Of a stretch of DNA of 64,000 bases, positions 32,656-41,038 are shown one piece after another. Source of the stretch: Azospirillum sp. OGB3. Its GTDB lineage: Bacteria; Pseudomonadota; Alphaproteobacteria; Azospirillales; Azospirillaceae. The position numbers were made by a program, and so were the translations under genes. Numbering within the stretch: the first letter of the stretch is position 1; the number at the start of each line of letters is the position of its first letter. The notes beneath the pieces are model-generated. The model did not search any database. It was given only the letters and a program-made list of their open reading frames with translations, and was not told where the DNA came from. The stretch spans positions 1 through 64,000 of the forward strand of contig NZ_JACHYN010000010.1 of the NCBI RefSeq assembly GCF_014192915.1, in the 5' to 3' direction.

Positions 32656-32855
32656 TGCTCTTGATAACCGTATCCGCCTTCAGTCGGCGAATGCGCCAAC
32701 ATGCCCGCTTTGGTTGATCGTTGGGTCAACGAAGATCGGTCTCGCCCCAGAGACCGGCAGGCCGCATCCCATGCGCCGGACGAAGGCGGCCCTGACCTGC
32801 CGCCGAACCGGCACTCTGCGCGCTGTCCAGCACCCCCCGGTTTGATGGAAAGCGT

Positions 32856-34469
32856 CTACAAGCTGTGCCGCCGTCGCAAGATGTCAGTCGCTCGCTCGCC
32901 CACGATCGCGCACGGCGCTTGCGTGTTGCCCGTCGTCACCCTCGGGAGGATCGAGCCGTCTGCGACGCGCAGCCGGTCGATGCCGTGAACCGCCAGCGAC
33001 GCGTCGACGACCGACCGGTCATCCATGCCCATCCGAGCCGTCCCACATTGGTGCCAATAGGTCACCGCCGCGTCCCGGAGGAATTGATCGTCGATCGCCG
33101 CTCCCGCCCCGGGGATGGCCTCGCGCCGGACATAGGGCGCGAAAGCCGCATCGTTCCCGATCTCGCGGCACAGCCGCACGCAGGCGCGTGCCGTCTCCAG
33201 GTCCCGCGGATCGGACAGCATGTTGGGATCGACCAGAGGTGCTGCGGCCGGGTCCGCCGACCGCAGCCGCACCTCGCCACGGCTGTGGGGCTGCGCCAGC
33301 CCTGCGAACATCGTCCACCCATGGGCGGGGACGCCGCGCGCCGCCGTGCGCTCGCTGGGAACGGGGAACTCGACCTGGCAGAACAGAAGGTCCGGCGCTT
33401 CCAGGTCGGGGCGGCTTTTCCAGTAGAGGGTCGCCTCGCTGCCGCTGGCGCGTGGGGCGATCGGCTCCCGATACTCCCAGGTGCAGCCGAACGACACATG
33501 ATCCTGCAGGCCACGGCCGACACCAGGCAGGTGGCGTACAACCGGAATGCCGTGCCGTTCAAGTTGGCTCCGGTCGCCGATCCCCGACAGCATGAGCAGC
33601 TTGGGCGTGTTGATGGCGCCGGTGGACAGGATGACCTCCGAGCCTGCCGTGAACGACAGAATCGCGCCGCCCCGTTCGACCTCGACGCCGGCCGCCTTCG
33701 TCCCGTCGAGGAGCACGCGGCGCACGAGCGCATCGGTCAGGATCGTGAGGTTCGGTCGATCGGCCACAGGGTGGACATAGGCGCGGTAGAGCGAGTTGCG
33801 CCGTCCGTCCCGCACGAGCATGTCGGTGTAGGCCACGCCCCCCGCGGTTTCCATCATCCGGCCATTGGGGCTGTCGTAGCGCGGGATGCCGAGGGACCCG
33901 GCCGCGCTGAGCAGGGCGTCGGCGATCGGACTCGGGTTCTGTGCGGGCTGCACCCACACCGGCCCGGAACTGCCGCGGTAACGCGGGTCCGGCGCACCCT
34001 GCCAGTTCTCGATGCGTCGGTAGATGCCGAGAACCGCCTCATGGTTCCAGCCGGCATCGCCGGATCGTTCCGCGAAATAATCCCAGTCGGCGCGATGGCC
34101 CCTTGCCCACACCATGACGTTGATGCTCGACCCGCCGCCGAGCCCCTTCCCCATGGACATGGGAAGCGCGCGGCCGTTCAGATGCGGGTTCGGCTCCGCC
34201 TGGAACCCCCAGTCGCGCCGGCTGCCGAGGTTGGTGGGCCACAACGACGGATTCAGCACCGCCTCATCCTCGTCGCTGCCCCCCGCTTCGATGAGGAGGA
34301 CGGAACAGCCGGCATTCTCAGCCAAGCGGCGTGCGATCACGGATCCCGATGCGCCGGCACCGCAGACGATGAAGTCATAGGCCGGCTTGAGGTTGGCGAG
34401 TCGTTGCGTCCGGTTGTCACGGACGCGCCGGTTGAACTCCTCGGAACCGCCGGAGATGGAATGGTTCAT
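32856..34469 (-). CDS. GMC-family FAD oxidoreductase (choline-dehydrogenase-like)
   Basis: A 537-residue glucose-methanol-choline oxidoreductase. The FAD Rossmann motif is GAGASGSVIARRLAE (about 37-51), followed by LGGGSSINVMVWARGHRADW, the second signature TGAINTPKLLMLSGIGD, and the C-terminal catalytic pair His in TYWHQCGTARMGMD and Asn in RVTTGNTQAPCAIVGERA. It oxidises an alcohol. No TAT signal, so cytoplasmic. It is downstream of the secreted hydrolase by 49 bases on the same strand, under the MarR-linked promoter. Confidence 0.93.
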   Translation of the reverse strand: MNHSISGGSEEFNRRVRDNRTQRLANLKPAYDFIVCGAGASGSVIARRLAENAGCSVLLIEAGGSDEDEAVLNPSLWPTNLGSRRDWGFQAEPNPHLNGRALPMSMGKGLGGGSSINVMVWARGHRADWDYFAERSGDAGWNHEAVLGIYRRIENWQGAPDPRYRGSSGPVWVQPAQNPSPIADALLSAAGSLGIPRYDSPNGRMMETAGGVAYTDMLVRDGRRNSLYRAYVHPVADRPNLTILTDALVRRVLLDGTKAAGVEVERGGAILSFTAGSEVILSTGAINTPKLLMLSGIGDRSQLERHGIPVVRHLPGVGRGLQDHVSFGCTWEYREPIAPRASGSEATLYWKSRPDLEAPDLLFCQVEFPVPSERTAARGVPAHGWTMFAGLAQPHSRGEVRLRSADPAAAPLVDPNMLSDPRDLETARACVRLCREIGNDAAFAPYVRREAIPGAGAAIDDQFLRDAAVTYWHQCGTARMGMDDRSVVDASLAVHGIDRLRVADGSILPRVTTGNTQAPCAIVGERATDILRRRHSL

Positions 34470-34518
34470 GGCATGGACCTTGTGGTGAGCGGAGAAAATG
34501 GTCCGACGGGACCGGGGC

Positions 34519-35313
34519 CTAGGGCGAAACCGCGCCCGACTGCTGGGCCGCTTCGTCGATCACCGTCGCGACGACCTCCGCCTGCGTGACGTAGACGGCA
34601 TGGCTGGCCGGGACGTTCGTGACCTTCGCACCGATGCGTCGCGCCATGTCCTGGAGCATCCGCTGATCGAACGCCTTGTCCTCCGTCGCGATCACCGCCC
34701 AGCTGGGCTTGGTCCGCCAGGCGGCGTGCCGGAGCGTCACGCCGAAGCTCGCCATATTGATCGGAACTTGCGACGCCGTCAGGAAATCGACGTCGGCCTT
34801 CGTCGCGTCCGCCGCAAAGCCGGCGGCGAAAGTGTCGGGCTTGATGAAGCCGAAGCCGTCCTCGCTCGTCTCGATGACGAACTCGGGCGGTGTCGTATAG
34901 CCGTCATATTGCTGCGCGGTGGTCTCGCCGGCGTCGGGCGACAGGGCGGAGACATAGACCAGACCACGCACCTTGGGATGGACACCGGCTTCGGTGATGA
35001 CGGTACCGCCCCAGCTGTGGCCGACCAGAACGGCGGGACCGTCCTGCCTGTCGAGCGCCCGCCGCGTGGCCGCCACATCGTCTTCGAAGGAGGTGAGCGG
35101 ATTCTGGACAACCGTGACCCGGTATCCGCGGTTGGTCAGATCCTCATAGACCTTCCGCCATCCCGATCCGTCGGCAAAGGCGCCATGGACAAGGACGATG
35201 TTCCTGACAACCGCCCGTTCGACGGAATGGCCGGTCGGCTGCGCCTGCGCGGCAGACAGCGGCAGGGTGACGACCGAAGCGGCCAGGATCAGGGCCTGAA
35301 GCGTGTTCCTCAT
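34519..35313 (-). CDS. Secreted alpha/beta hydrolase
   Basis: A 264-residue alpha/beta hydrolase with signal peptide (LQALILAASVVTLPLSAAQA, cleavage near AQA-QP). Motifs are NIVLVHGAFADGSGWRKVYE, nucleophile GHSWGG, a likely acid in ATEDKAFDQ, and His in PASHAVYVTQ. The family is close to salicylate-esterase/EstC-like periplasmic hydrolases. ATG 35313 opens the signal sequence. Its divergent neighbour is a MarR regulator, and two palindromes lie between them. Confidence 0.9.
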   Translation of the reverse strand: MRNTLQALILAASVVTLPLSAAQAQPTGHSVERAVVRNIVLVHGAFADGSGWRKVYEDLTNRGYRVTVVQNPLTSFEDDVAATRRALDRQDGPAVLVGHSWGGTVITEAGVHPKVRGLVYVSALSPDAGETTAQQYDGYTTPPEFVIETSEDGFGFIKPDTFAAGFAADATKADVDFLTASQVPINMASFGVTLRHAAWRTKPSWAVIATEDKAFDQRMLQDMARRIGAKVTNVPASHAVYVTQAEVVATVIDEAAQQSGAVSP

Positions 35314-35331
35314 GTTTGCCTCCGCTTGATG

Positions 35332-35404
35332 GCGATAACAGTTATCGCGATAAGTGTTTGTATCGCTGGTGCCCCGCTCTTGTCCAGAAAAATTTATCGC
35401 GATA
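35332..35404. promoter_or_regulatory. Pair of TTATCGCGATA palindromes (candidate MarR operators)
   Basis: GCGATAAC-A-GTTATCGC (35332-35348) is a perfect dyad that overlaps TTATCGCGATAA (35342-35353, also perfect). A second site, TATCGCGATA, sits at 35395-35404, about 40 bases before MarR ATG 35443. Such paired sites are typical for MarR self-repression together with control of the divergent gene. Confidence 0.7.
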
Positions 35405-35442
35405 TATGTCGGCGGAGGACGCGTTGCGAAGGGAGCCAGCCT

Positions 35443-35916
35443 ATGTCGGACGAGAACAACCCGCCGGTGCCGCTGGAGGAGCAGCTCTGCTTCGCGATCT
35501 ACTCGGCCGGCATCGCCATCCAGCGGGCCTACAAGCCGCTGCTGGACGCCCTTGGCCTCACCTATCCGCAATATCTCGTCCTCAACGTCCTGTGGCGGGA
35601 GGACGGACAGACGGTGGGGGGCATCGCGCAGCAGCTTGCTCTTGAATCCAGCACGCTGACGCCTCTGCTCAAACGCCTCGAGGCTGCGGATCTGATCCAT
35701 CGCACGCGCAACCCGACCAACGAGAGGCAGGTGATCGTGTCGCTGACGGCCAAAGGAATGGATCTGCGCTCCAAGGCCGGTTGCCTGGGCGATGCGTTGC
35801 TCCGCGCTTCCGGGGAGTCACCCGCGGCCCTGGCAAAGCTCAACCGTGAGATCGCGCAACTGCGCGATTCCGTTTACGCGCGTATCGGCGGCTGGACGTC
35901 ACTCGATCCACAGTGA
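35443..35916 (+). CDS. MarR-family regulator (OhrR-like)
   Basis: A 157-residue winged-helix MarR protein. It opens PLEEQLCFAIYSAGIAIQRAYKP-like (Cys near residue 16), followed by LGLTYPQYLVLNVLWREDGQ, the recognition region ALESSTLTPLLKRLEAADLI and the wing RTRNPTNERQVIVSLT. The early cysteine after EEQL and the YPQYLVL block are typical of OhrR/organic-peroxide sensors, so redox control is plausible. GAAGGGA precedes ATG 35443. Confidence 0.92.
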   Translation: MSDENNPPVPLEEQLCFAIYSAGIAIQRAYKPLLDALGLTYPQYLVLNVLWREDGQTVGGIAQQLALESSTLTPLLKRLEAADLIHRTRNPTNERQVIVSLTAKGMDLRSKAGCLGDALLRASGESPAALAKLNREIAQLRDSVYARIGGWTSLDPQ

Positions 35917-36470
35917 TGGGGGACGCGCGCTCTCGCGCCGTCGGGGGCTGCCGCCGAACTGGAGCGGGCGCTGATCCGCGAGCGTTGGATCGCCGGGCTC
36001 AAGGCCGCGGTGGCCAAGGGCAAGGAACCTGGCAATCCTGGCCTGCGCCGACGGGACCCTGCGGCGCTGGAAAAGGCGCGGCAGGGCCGCGAGACCGCCC
36101 GCGACGAGCTGGTCATTGCCCGGGCTCAGGAGTTCCTGCCGACTGTCGAAGCCTTGCGGCCGAAGGCACCGTGGGACCAAGTCGCGCGGACGCTGACGGG
36201 GCAGGGACGGAACGCGACCGTGGGATCGCATGCCATGGACGTCCAACAGCCTGATCCGCGCCGTGCGCCGGCTGGCCGCGGTGGGGCTGGTCCGTCAGGA
36301 TGTCCTCGACCCGGCGCCCAAGCGGGTCGACAGCGACGACCTCGTGCAGATGGTGGCGGGGCTGGAGCCGCTCGTCAGTGAAGCATCTGCTCGACCGCGC
36401 CAGGGAGCAAGGGCTCGTGCGGGACGCGGAATGCGCATGGCGGTTGGTCCGCCGCCAACGCTGCGGGCTG
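35917..36470 (+). pseudogene. Decayed serine recombinase (resolvase) C-terminal half
   Basis: Fragments in three frames line up with the C-terminal part of a serine recombinase. Frame 1 from about 35941 reads AELERALIRERWIAGLKAAV ...PGNPGL. A second frame from about 36240 reads SLIRAVRRLAAVGLVRQDVL. A third frame near 36373 reads SSVKHLLDRAREQGLV. At least two frameshifts and an internal deletion separate them, and the catalytic N-terminal domain is absent. It is not functional and marks past mobile-element activity next to the MarR gene. Confidence 0.75.
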
Positions 36471-36555
36471 GTGGAGAGACGTTTACTTGGTCTGTCGCGA
36501 CCCTCATAAGGTCCGAAAAACCCGGCGCGGTTCAATCTCCCGCATAGAACTCCCA

Positions 36556-37509
36556 TCAGGAGGCTAGAACATGGCACTCGAAGGAGTGCAGCCGTCCTCC
36601 TTTACCGATCTTCGCTACGTCCTTCCCGACCTCTGCGCACAACCACTCGCGCACATCTCCCGCAACACCACCCGCCGGCGTTTGATCACCAAGTATGAAG
36701 TTGAAGGTCGCGCGGGTGTTGAGACCCTTGTCCGACGCCGCCAGAAGTGAGCGGTAGCGAAGCAATCGGGACGTCACCGACAGCCATCCCAGGACGATCC
36801 CTTGCCCGTTCAAGGCCGACTGAAGGGCCACCGAATAATCGGAGAAAACCATCGTCTTGTGGTTCGGAGGCAATTCCAAGCCAGCGAGGCGGGCGAACGT
36901 ATCCCAGTCGCACCAGTGATCGCTGAGGGTGATCAAGGTGTGCGTCCGGTTGCGCCGCGGTTGGTCGAGCGTTCCCATGCGCTTTATGTAGTCCAACGCG
37001 GCCACCGGCTGGATGATCTCATCCAGGAAGTGACTCTCCGGAGGAGCCTTGGCCGTTTCTGGAAAGCGGCGCAAGCCCAGATCAGCCCGAACCGGACTCT
37101 GCCCAACACCTCCGGCGATCAGCTCGAAGCGCAGGTCCACGTCGGGGAACGCCAGCCGGAAGTCGAACAGCCGCGGAATCAGCCAGTGTGCGGCCATCGA
37201 TGAAGAGATGGACAAGAGCACCGGCTTCCGCCCGCCCTCCTTGTCCTTCCACGACGCAATCAGTTTTTCGATGGCGTCGAAGCTGTTGGACATCAACCCG
37301 CTCAGCTCGGCGCCGCGCGTGGTCAGACGCACGCGCGGCCCTGACCGCAAGAACAGCTTCACACCGATGGCCTCCTCCAGGGACGCCACAGCCCGGCTGA
37401 CAGCAGGTTGGCTAATTCCCAATTCTTCCGCTGCGCGCGAAAAATTCCGGTGCCGCGCAGCCGCCTCAAAAGCCAGAAAGAGGTTCGTTGGCGGCAAAAC
37501 CCTCTTCAT
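36556..37509 (-). CDS. LysR-family regulator (GcvA-like)
   Basis: A 317-residue LysR protein. The HTH reads FLAFEAAARHRNFSRAAEEL, SQPAVSRAVASLEEAIGVKL. The effector domain has the GcvA-type ADLGLRRFPETAKAPPESHF and QSALNGQGIVLGWLSVTSRL blocks. ATG 37509 is preferred as it sits just ahead of the HTH; upstream ATGs at 37539 and 37557 are alternatives. It is divergent from the ABC transporter operon at 37662 and is its most likely regulator. Confidence 0.9.
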   Translation of the reverse strand: MKRVLPPTNLFLAFEAAARHRNFSRAAEELGISQPAVSRAVASLEEAIGVKLFLRSGPRVRLTTRGAELSGLMSNSFDAIEKLIASWKDKEGGRKPVLLSISSSMAAHWLIPRLFDFRLAFPDVDLRFELIAGGVGQSPVRADLGLRRFPETAKAPPESHFLDEIIQPVAALDYIKRMGTLDQPRRNRTHTLITLSDHWCDWDTFARLAGLELPPNHKTMVFSDYSVALQSALNGQGIVLGWLSVTSRLLRYRSLLAASDKGLNTRATFNFILGDQTPAGGVAGDVREWLCAEVGKDVAKIGKGGRLHSFECHVLAS

Positions 37510-37661
37510 ATCATGCGCCTTGGTTATGATTACCCCCATGCAGCCGGTATACAGCACCCCACCAAAGCAAACAAATCATTTATTATCAGTCTGTTACGAA
37601 CTCGCTTCCCACGCTTGTCGCCCTGTTCCATACACGGAGGAAGTAACAGGGAGAACAGAGA

Positions 37662-39227
37662 ATGAATTTTTCAAAAATCAGCCGGCGTGATTTCCACACC
37701 TTGTTCGGAACCGCTATGGGGACAGCCGTGCTCGGGGGGATTCCCGTCATCGCCCAAGCGGCCGGGACAACGAACAGCCCCTCCGCGATGGTGCCGAAGA
37801 AGGGTGGCCGCGTCCGGCTGGCCCTTGCCCAGCAGAGCACCAACGATACCTTCGACAGCGCGCGTTTCACCAACGCCAACGACTACATCCGCGGGTCCGC
37901 CGTCTTCAACACGCTGACCCGCGTCGATGGCTCGGGCCAGGCGCAACCGGAACTGGCCTTGTCCTGGGAAGCCAACCCGTCGGCCACCGAATGGCGCTTC
38001 AAGATCCGCAAGGGCGTGGAATTCAGCGATGGCCAGCCCCTGTCGCTTCAGGACATTGCGTTCTCCATCATGCGCCACAAGAACGAAGCCAAGGCCTCGT
38101 CGGCGAAGCCCCTGGTCGCCAACATCGCCGCGGTGACCGCGGAAGGTGACGACACCATTCTGGTCCGCCTGGCTGAGGCGGATGTCGAGTTGCCCGTTCT
38201 GCTCGGCCTGCTGCAGTTCTGCGTGGTGAAGGACGGCACCGAGGACTTTTCCAAGCCGATCGGCACGGGCCCCTTCGTCATGGCGGAGTTCCAGCCCGGC
38301 ATTCGCACCGTGCTGACTCGCAACACCAACTTCTGGAAGGACGGTCAGCCTTACCTGGACGAGATCGAGATGATCTCGATCACCGATGCCAACGCACGGG
38401 TCAGCGCCTTGCTGTCCGGCGACATCGACATGGCCGCGGACCTGAAAGGCGCGGGCATCGATCAAGTCGCGGCAAACCCGTCCACGAAGATCTTCGAGAC
38501 GCCGAGCACCCGCTACGCCGGGTATCAGTTTGACGCCGCCACCAACTTCGACCCCAACCTCGGGTTGGCCATCGCCAACATGTTCGACCGCCCGAAGATC
38601 GTCGAAACCGTGCTCAAGGGCCACGGCTCCGTCGCCAATGATCATCCGATCGGCAAGATGAGCCCCTATTACAACGCCAACCTGCCACAGCGTGAACTGG
38701 ACCTCGACAAAGCCAAGCATTACTTGAAGAAATCGGGCATCGGGAGGACCCCGCTCGAACTTTCGGTCAGCGACGGGGTGGTCTACAGCGTCGAAATCGC
38801 CCAGCTTCTGCAGCGCTCCGCCGCCCAGGCAGGCCTCAACCTGACCCTGCGGCGCGAGCCGTCGGAGAGCTACTGGACCGCCGTCGCCGGCAAGCGCCGC
38901 TTTTTCGCAACCAACTTCTTCCCTCGTCCGACGCCGCATCTGCTGCTCAACGTGACCTGGAAGAGCGGCTCGCAGTGGAACTTCTCCCACTACGGCAATC
39001 CGCGGCTGGACTCTCTCATCGACGGGGTTCGGACCACTCTGGATGTGGACAAGCGCATCGCCATGTACCATGAGATCCAGGAGATCCTGCACAGCTGCGG
39101 TGCGGTGACGATGCCGGTCTTCCTGAGCTATCTCGACGGTGTTTCAAGCCGTATCCAGGGGCTTACACCCAACCAGATCGGAAACTTCTCCGGCTTCCGG
39201 TTCTCCGATCAGGTCTGGCTTTCGTAA
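37662..39227 (+). CDS. ABC transporter substrate-binding protein (peptide/opine type)
   Basis: A 521-residue family 5 extracellular solute-binding protein. A twin-arginine signal (SRRDFHTLFGTAMGTAVLGG) precedes the mature chain, which carries FKIRKGVEFSDGQPLSLQDIAFS, the usual mark of DppA/OppA relatives, and PIGTGPFVMAEFQPG. TAT export of a binding protein suggests folding before export. GGGAGAACAGAG precedes ATG 37662. First gene of a seven-gene operon. Ligand is not readable; downstream enzymes suggest an amino-acid derivative. Confidence 0.93.
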   Translation: MNFSKISRRDFHTLFGTAMGTAVLGGIPVIAQAAGTTNSPSAMVPKKGGRVRLALAQQSTNDTFDSARFTNANDYIRGSAVFNTLTRVDGSGQAQPELALSWEANPSATEWRFKIRKGVEFSDGQPLSLQDIAFSIMRHKNEAKASSAKPLVANIAAVTAEGDDTILVRLAEADVELPVLLGLLQFCVVKDGTEDFSKPIGTGPFVMAEFQPGIRTVLTRNTNFWKDGQPYLDEIEMISITDANARVSALLSGDIDMAADLKGAGIDQVAANPSTKIFETPSTRYAGYQFDAATNFDPNLGLAIANMFDRPKIVETVLKGHGSVANDHPIGKMSPYYNANLPQRELDLDKAKHYLKKSGIGRTPLELSVSDGVVYSVEIAQLLQRSAAQAGLNLTLRREPSESYWTAVAGKRRFFATNFFPRPTPHLLLNVTWKSGSQWNFSHYGNPRLDSLIDGVRTTLDVDKRIAMYHEIQEILHSCGAVTMPVFLSYLDGVSSRIQGLTPNQIGNFSGFRFSDQVWLS

Positions 39228-39242
39228 GCACTAGGTCTCGCC

Positions 39243-40196
39243 GTGATCAGATTCATCGTCAAGCGGCTGGCAGCAGGCTTCGTCCTGCTGCTGGTCATCT
39301 CCCTGCTCATTTTCGTCGGCTGCGAGATGTTGCCCGGCGATGTGGCGCAAATCATGCTCGGACAGTCGGCCAGCCCCGAGAACGTGGCTGCGTTGCGGGC
39401 CGAGCTGGGATTGGATCAGCCCGCGCCGGTTCGCTATCTGGCTTGGCTGTGGGGCATATTTCAGGGCGACTGGGGCGTTTCGATGACCTCCCGCCAACCC
39501 GTCAGCGTGATGTTGTCCGAACGCCTGTCCAACACGTTGACGCTGGCCGGGCTGACCACGCTGGTCTCGGTTCCTCTGGCTTTGCTGATCGGCATGGTCC
39601 TGGCTGTCCACAAGGGCACCCGTCTGGACCGGGTCGGAACCATCGTCATCGTCGGCCTGTGCGCGACGCCGGAATTCCTGGTCGCCACGCTGGGTGTGCT
39701 CGTCTTCTCGATCCATCTGCGCTGGCTACCGGCGATCTCCTACGTGACGCCCGGCTCGGGGGTCCTGACCCTGATCAAATCCATGCTGTTGCCGTTGGCC
39801 ACCATGACCATCATCGTCACCGCGCAGCTCGCCCGGATGACCCGCGCCGTGGTCGGCAACATCCTGACGCAGCCTTATGTCGAGACGGCCCGGCTGAAAG
39901 GCGCCGGATCGGTCCGCGTGATCACGGTGCACGCCTTGCGCAACGCCATCGGACCGCTGATCAACATCATCGCGATGAATGTCGCCTACCTCATCAGCGG
40001 CGTGGTGATCGTCGAAACCATCTTCGCCTTCCCCGGCCTCGCCCGGCTCATGGCGGATTCGGTTCAGGCGCGCGACCTGCCGGTGGTCCAGGCCTGCGCA
40101 ATGATTTTCTCGGCCGCCTACATCGGCCTGATCATGGTCGCCGACATCGTCGCCAAGCTGTTCGACAGCCGCAAGGAATCGGGGGCTTCCTCATGA
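39243..40196 (+). CDS. ABC transporter permease (DppB-like)
   Basis: A 317-residue inner-membrane permease with six predicted membrane segments, starting at GTG 39243. Characteristic blocks are IMLGQSASPENVAALRAELG, and the EAA-like loop YVETARLKGAGSVRVITVHA LRNA that contacts the ATPase. It pairs with the DppC-like permease, whose ATG overlaps this stop by 4 bases. Confidence 0.95.
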   Translation: MIRFIVKRLAAGFVLLLVISLLIFVGCEMLPGDVAQIMLGQSASPENVAALRAELGLDQPAPVRYLAWLWGIFQGDWGVSMTSRQPVSVMLSERLSNTLTLAGLTTLVSVPLALLIGMVLAVHKGTRLDRVGTIVIVGLCATPEFLVATLGVLVFSIHLRWLPAISYVTPGSGVLTLIKSMLLPLATMTIIVTAQLARMTRAVVGNILTQPYVETARLKGAGSVRVITVHALRNAIGPLINIIAMNVAYLISGVVIVETIFAFPGLARLMADSVQARDLPVVQACAMIFSAAYIGLIMVADIVAKLFDSRKESGASS

Positions 40197-41038
40197 TGCC
40201 GCACCAGACACCCTCCCGGCTCAAAAGCCTGTTCCGGCCGACGCTGCTGTCGGTTGTCGTCGCTCTCCTGCTGCTGGTCGCCTTCGTCGTTCTGGCGGCA
40301 CCGCTGTTGCCGCTGCACGACCCCAACGCCTTCCTGAGCAGCGACGGCTTCGTTCCGCCGTCCGGCGAGTACTGGTTGGGCACCGACTTCCTCGGCCGCG
40401 ATCTGCTGGCGCGGCTGCTCAGCTCGGGCCGCGTCACCCTTGGCATGGCCTTGCTCAGCACCATTCTTGCCCACCTGATCGGCGACACGCTGGGTCTGCT
40501 GGCGGCGCTGCGCGGCGGATGGTTCGATGCGGTCGTCAGCCGCATCGTCGACGTGGTTCTGTCCGTTCCCAAGATCATTGCCGGTCTCGTCGTGCTCGCC
40601 GTGACCGGCCCGTCCCTCGTCGCCATCGTGGTGCTGACGGCCGTGGTCTATGCGGCCGGTGTGTTCCGGATCTCCCGTGCGCTTGGGCAAGATCTGATCG
40701 CACAGGACTTCATCACCGTGGCCCGTGCCCGCGGCGAGGGCAATCGGTGGCTTCTGTTCGGCGAGATGCTGCCGCATGTGGTCATGCCATTGACCGCGGA
40801 TTTCGCCCTGCGGCTGAGCTTCGCGATCCTCTTCATGAGCGGCCTGAGCTTCCTTGGCCTTGGCGTGCAACCGCCGATGGCGGACTGGGGCGGGCTGGTC
40901 CGCGAAAATCTGGACGGCCTGCAGATTGGTTCCTGGGCACCGATCTATCCGGCTCTCTCCATCGCGGTCGTCTCCGTCCTGTTGAACCTGTTCGTCGACG
41001 GCCTGCAGGAACGTGAAAAGAAGGGAGGCGGGGTATGA
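40193..41038 (+). CDS. ABC transporter permease (DppC-like)
   Basis: A 281-residue permease. N-terminal helix SVVVALLLLVAFVVLAAPLL, then the DppC-type WLGTDFLGRDLLARLLSSGR, and the coupling loop FITVARARGEGNRWLLFGEM LPHV. ATG 40193 overlaps the DppB-like stop, and its own stop overlaps the ATPase start (ATGA), so all three membrane-complex genes are translationally coupled. An immediately following ATG (40196) is equally possible. Confidence 0.94.
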   Translation: MMPHQTPSRLKSLFRPTLLSVVVALLLLVAFVVLAAPLLPLHDPNAFLSSDGFVPPSGEYWLGTDFLGRDLLARLLSSGRVTLGMALLSTILAHLIGDTLGLLAALRGGWFDAVVSRIVDVVLSVPKIIAGLVVLAVTGPSLVAIVVLTAVVYAAGVFRISRALGQDLIAQDFITVARARGEGNRWLLFGEMLPHVVMPLTADFALRLSFAILFMSGLSFLGLGVQPPMADWGGLVRENLDGLQIGSWAPIYPALSIAVVSVLLNLFVDGLQEREKKGGGV

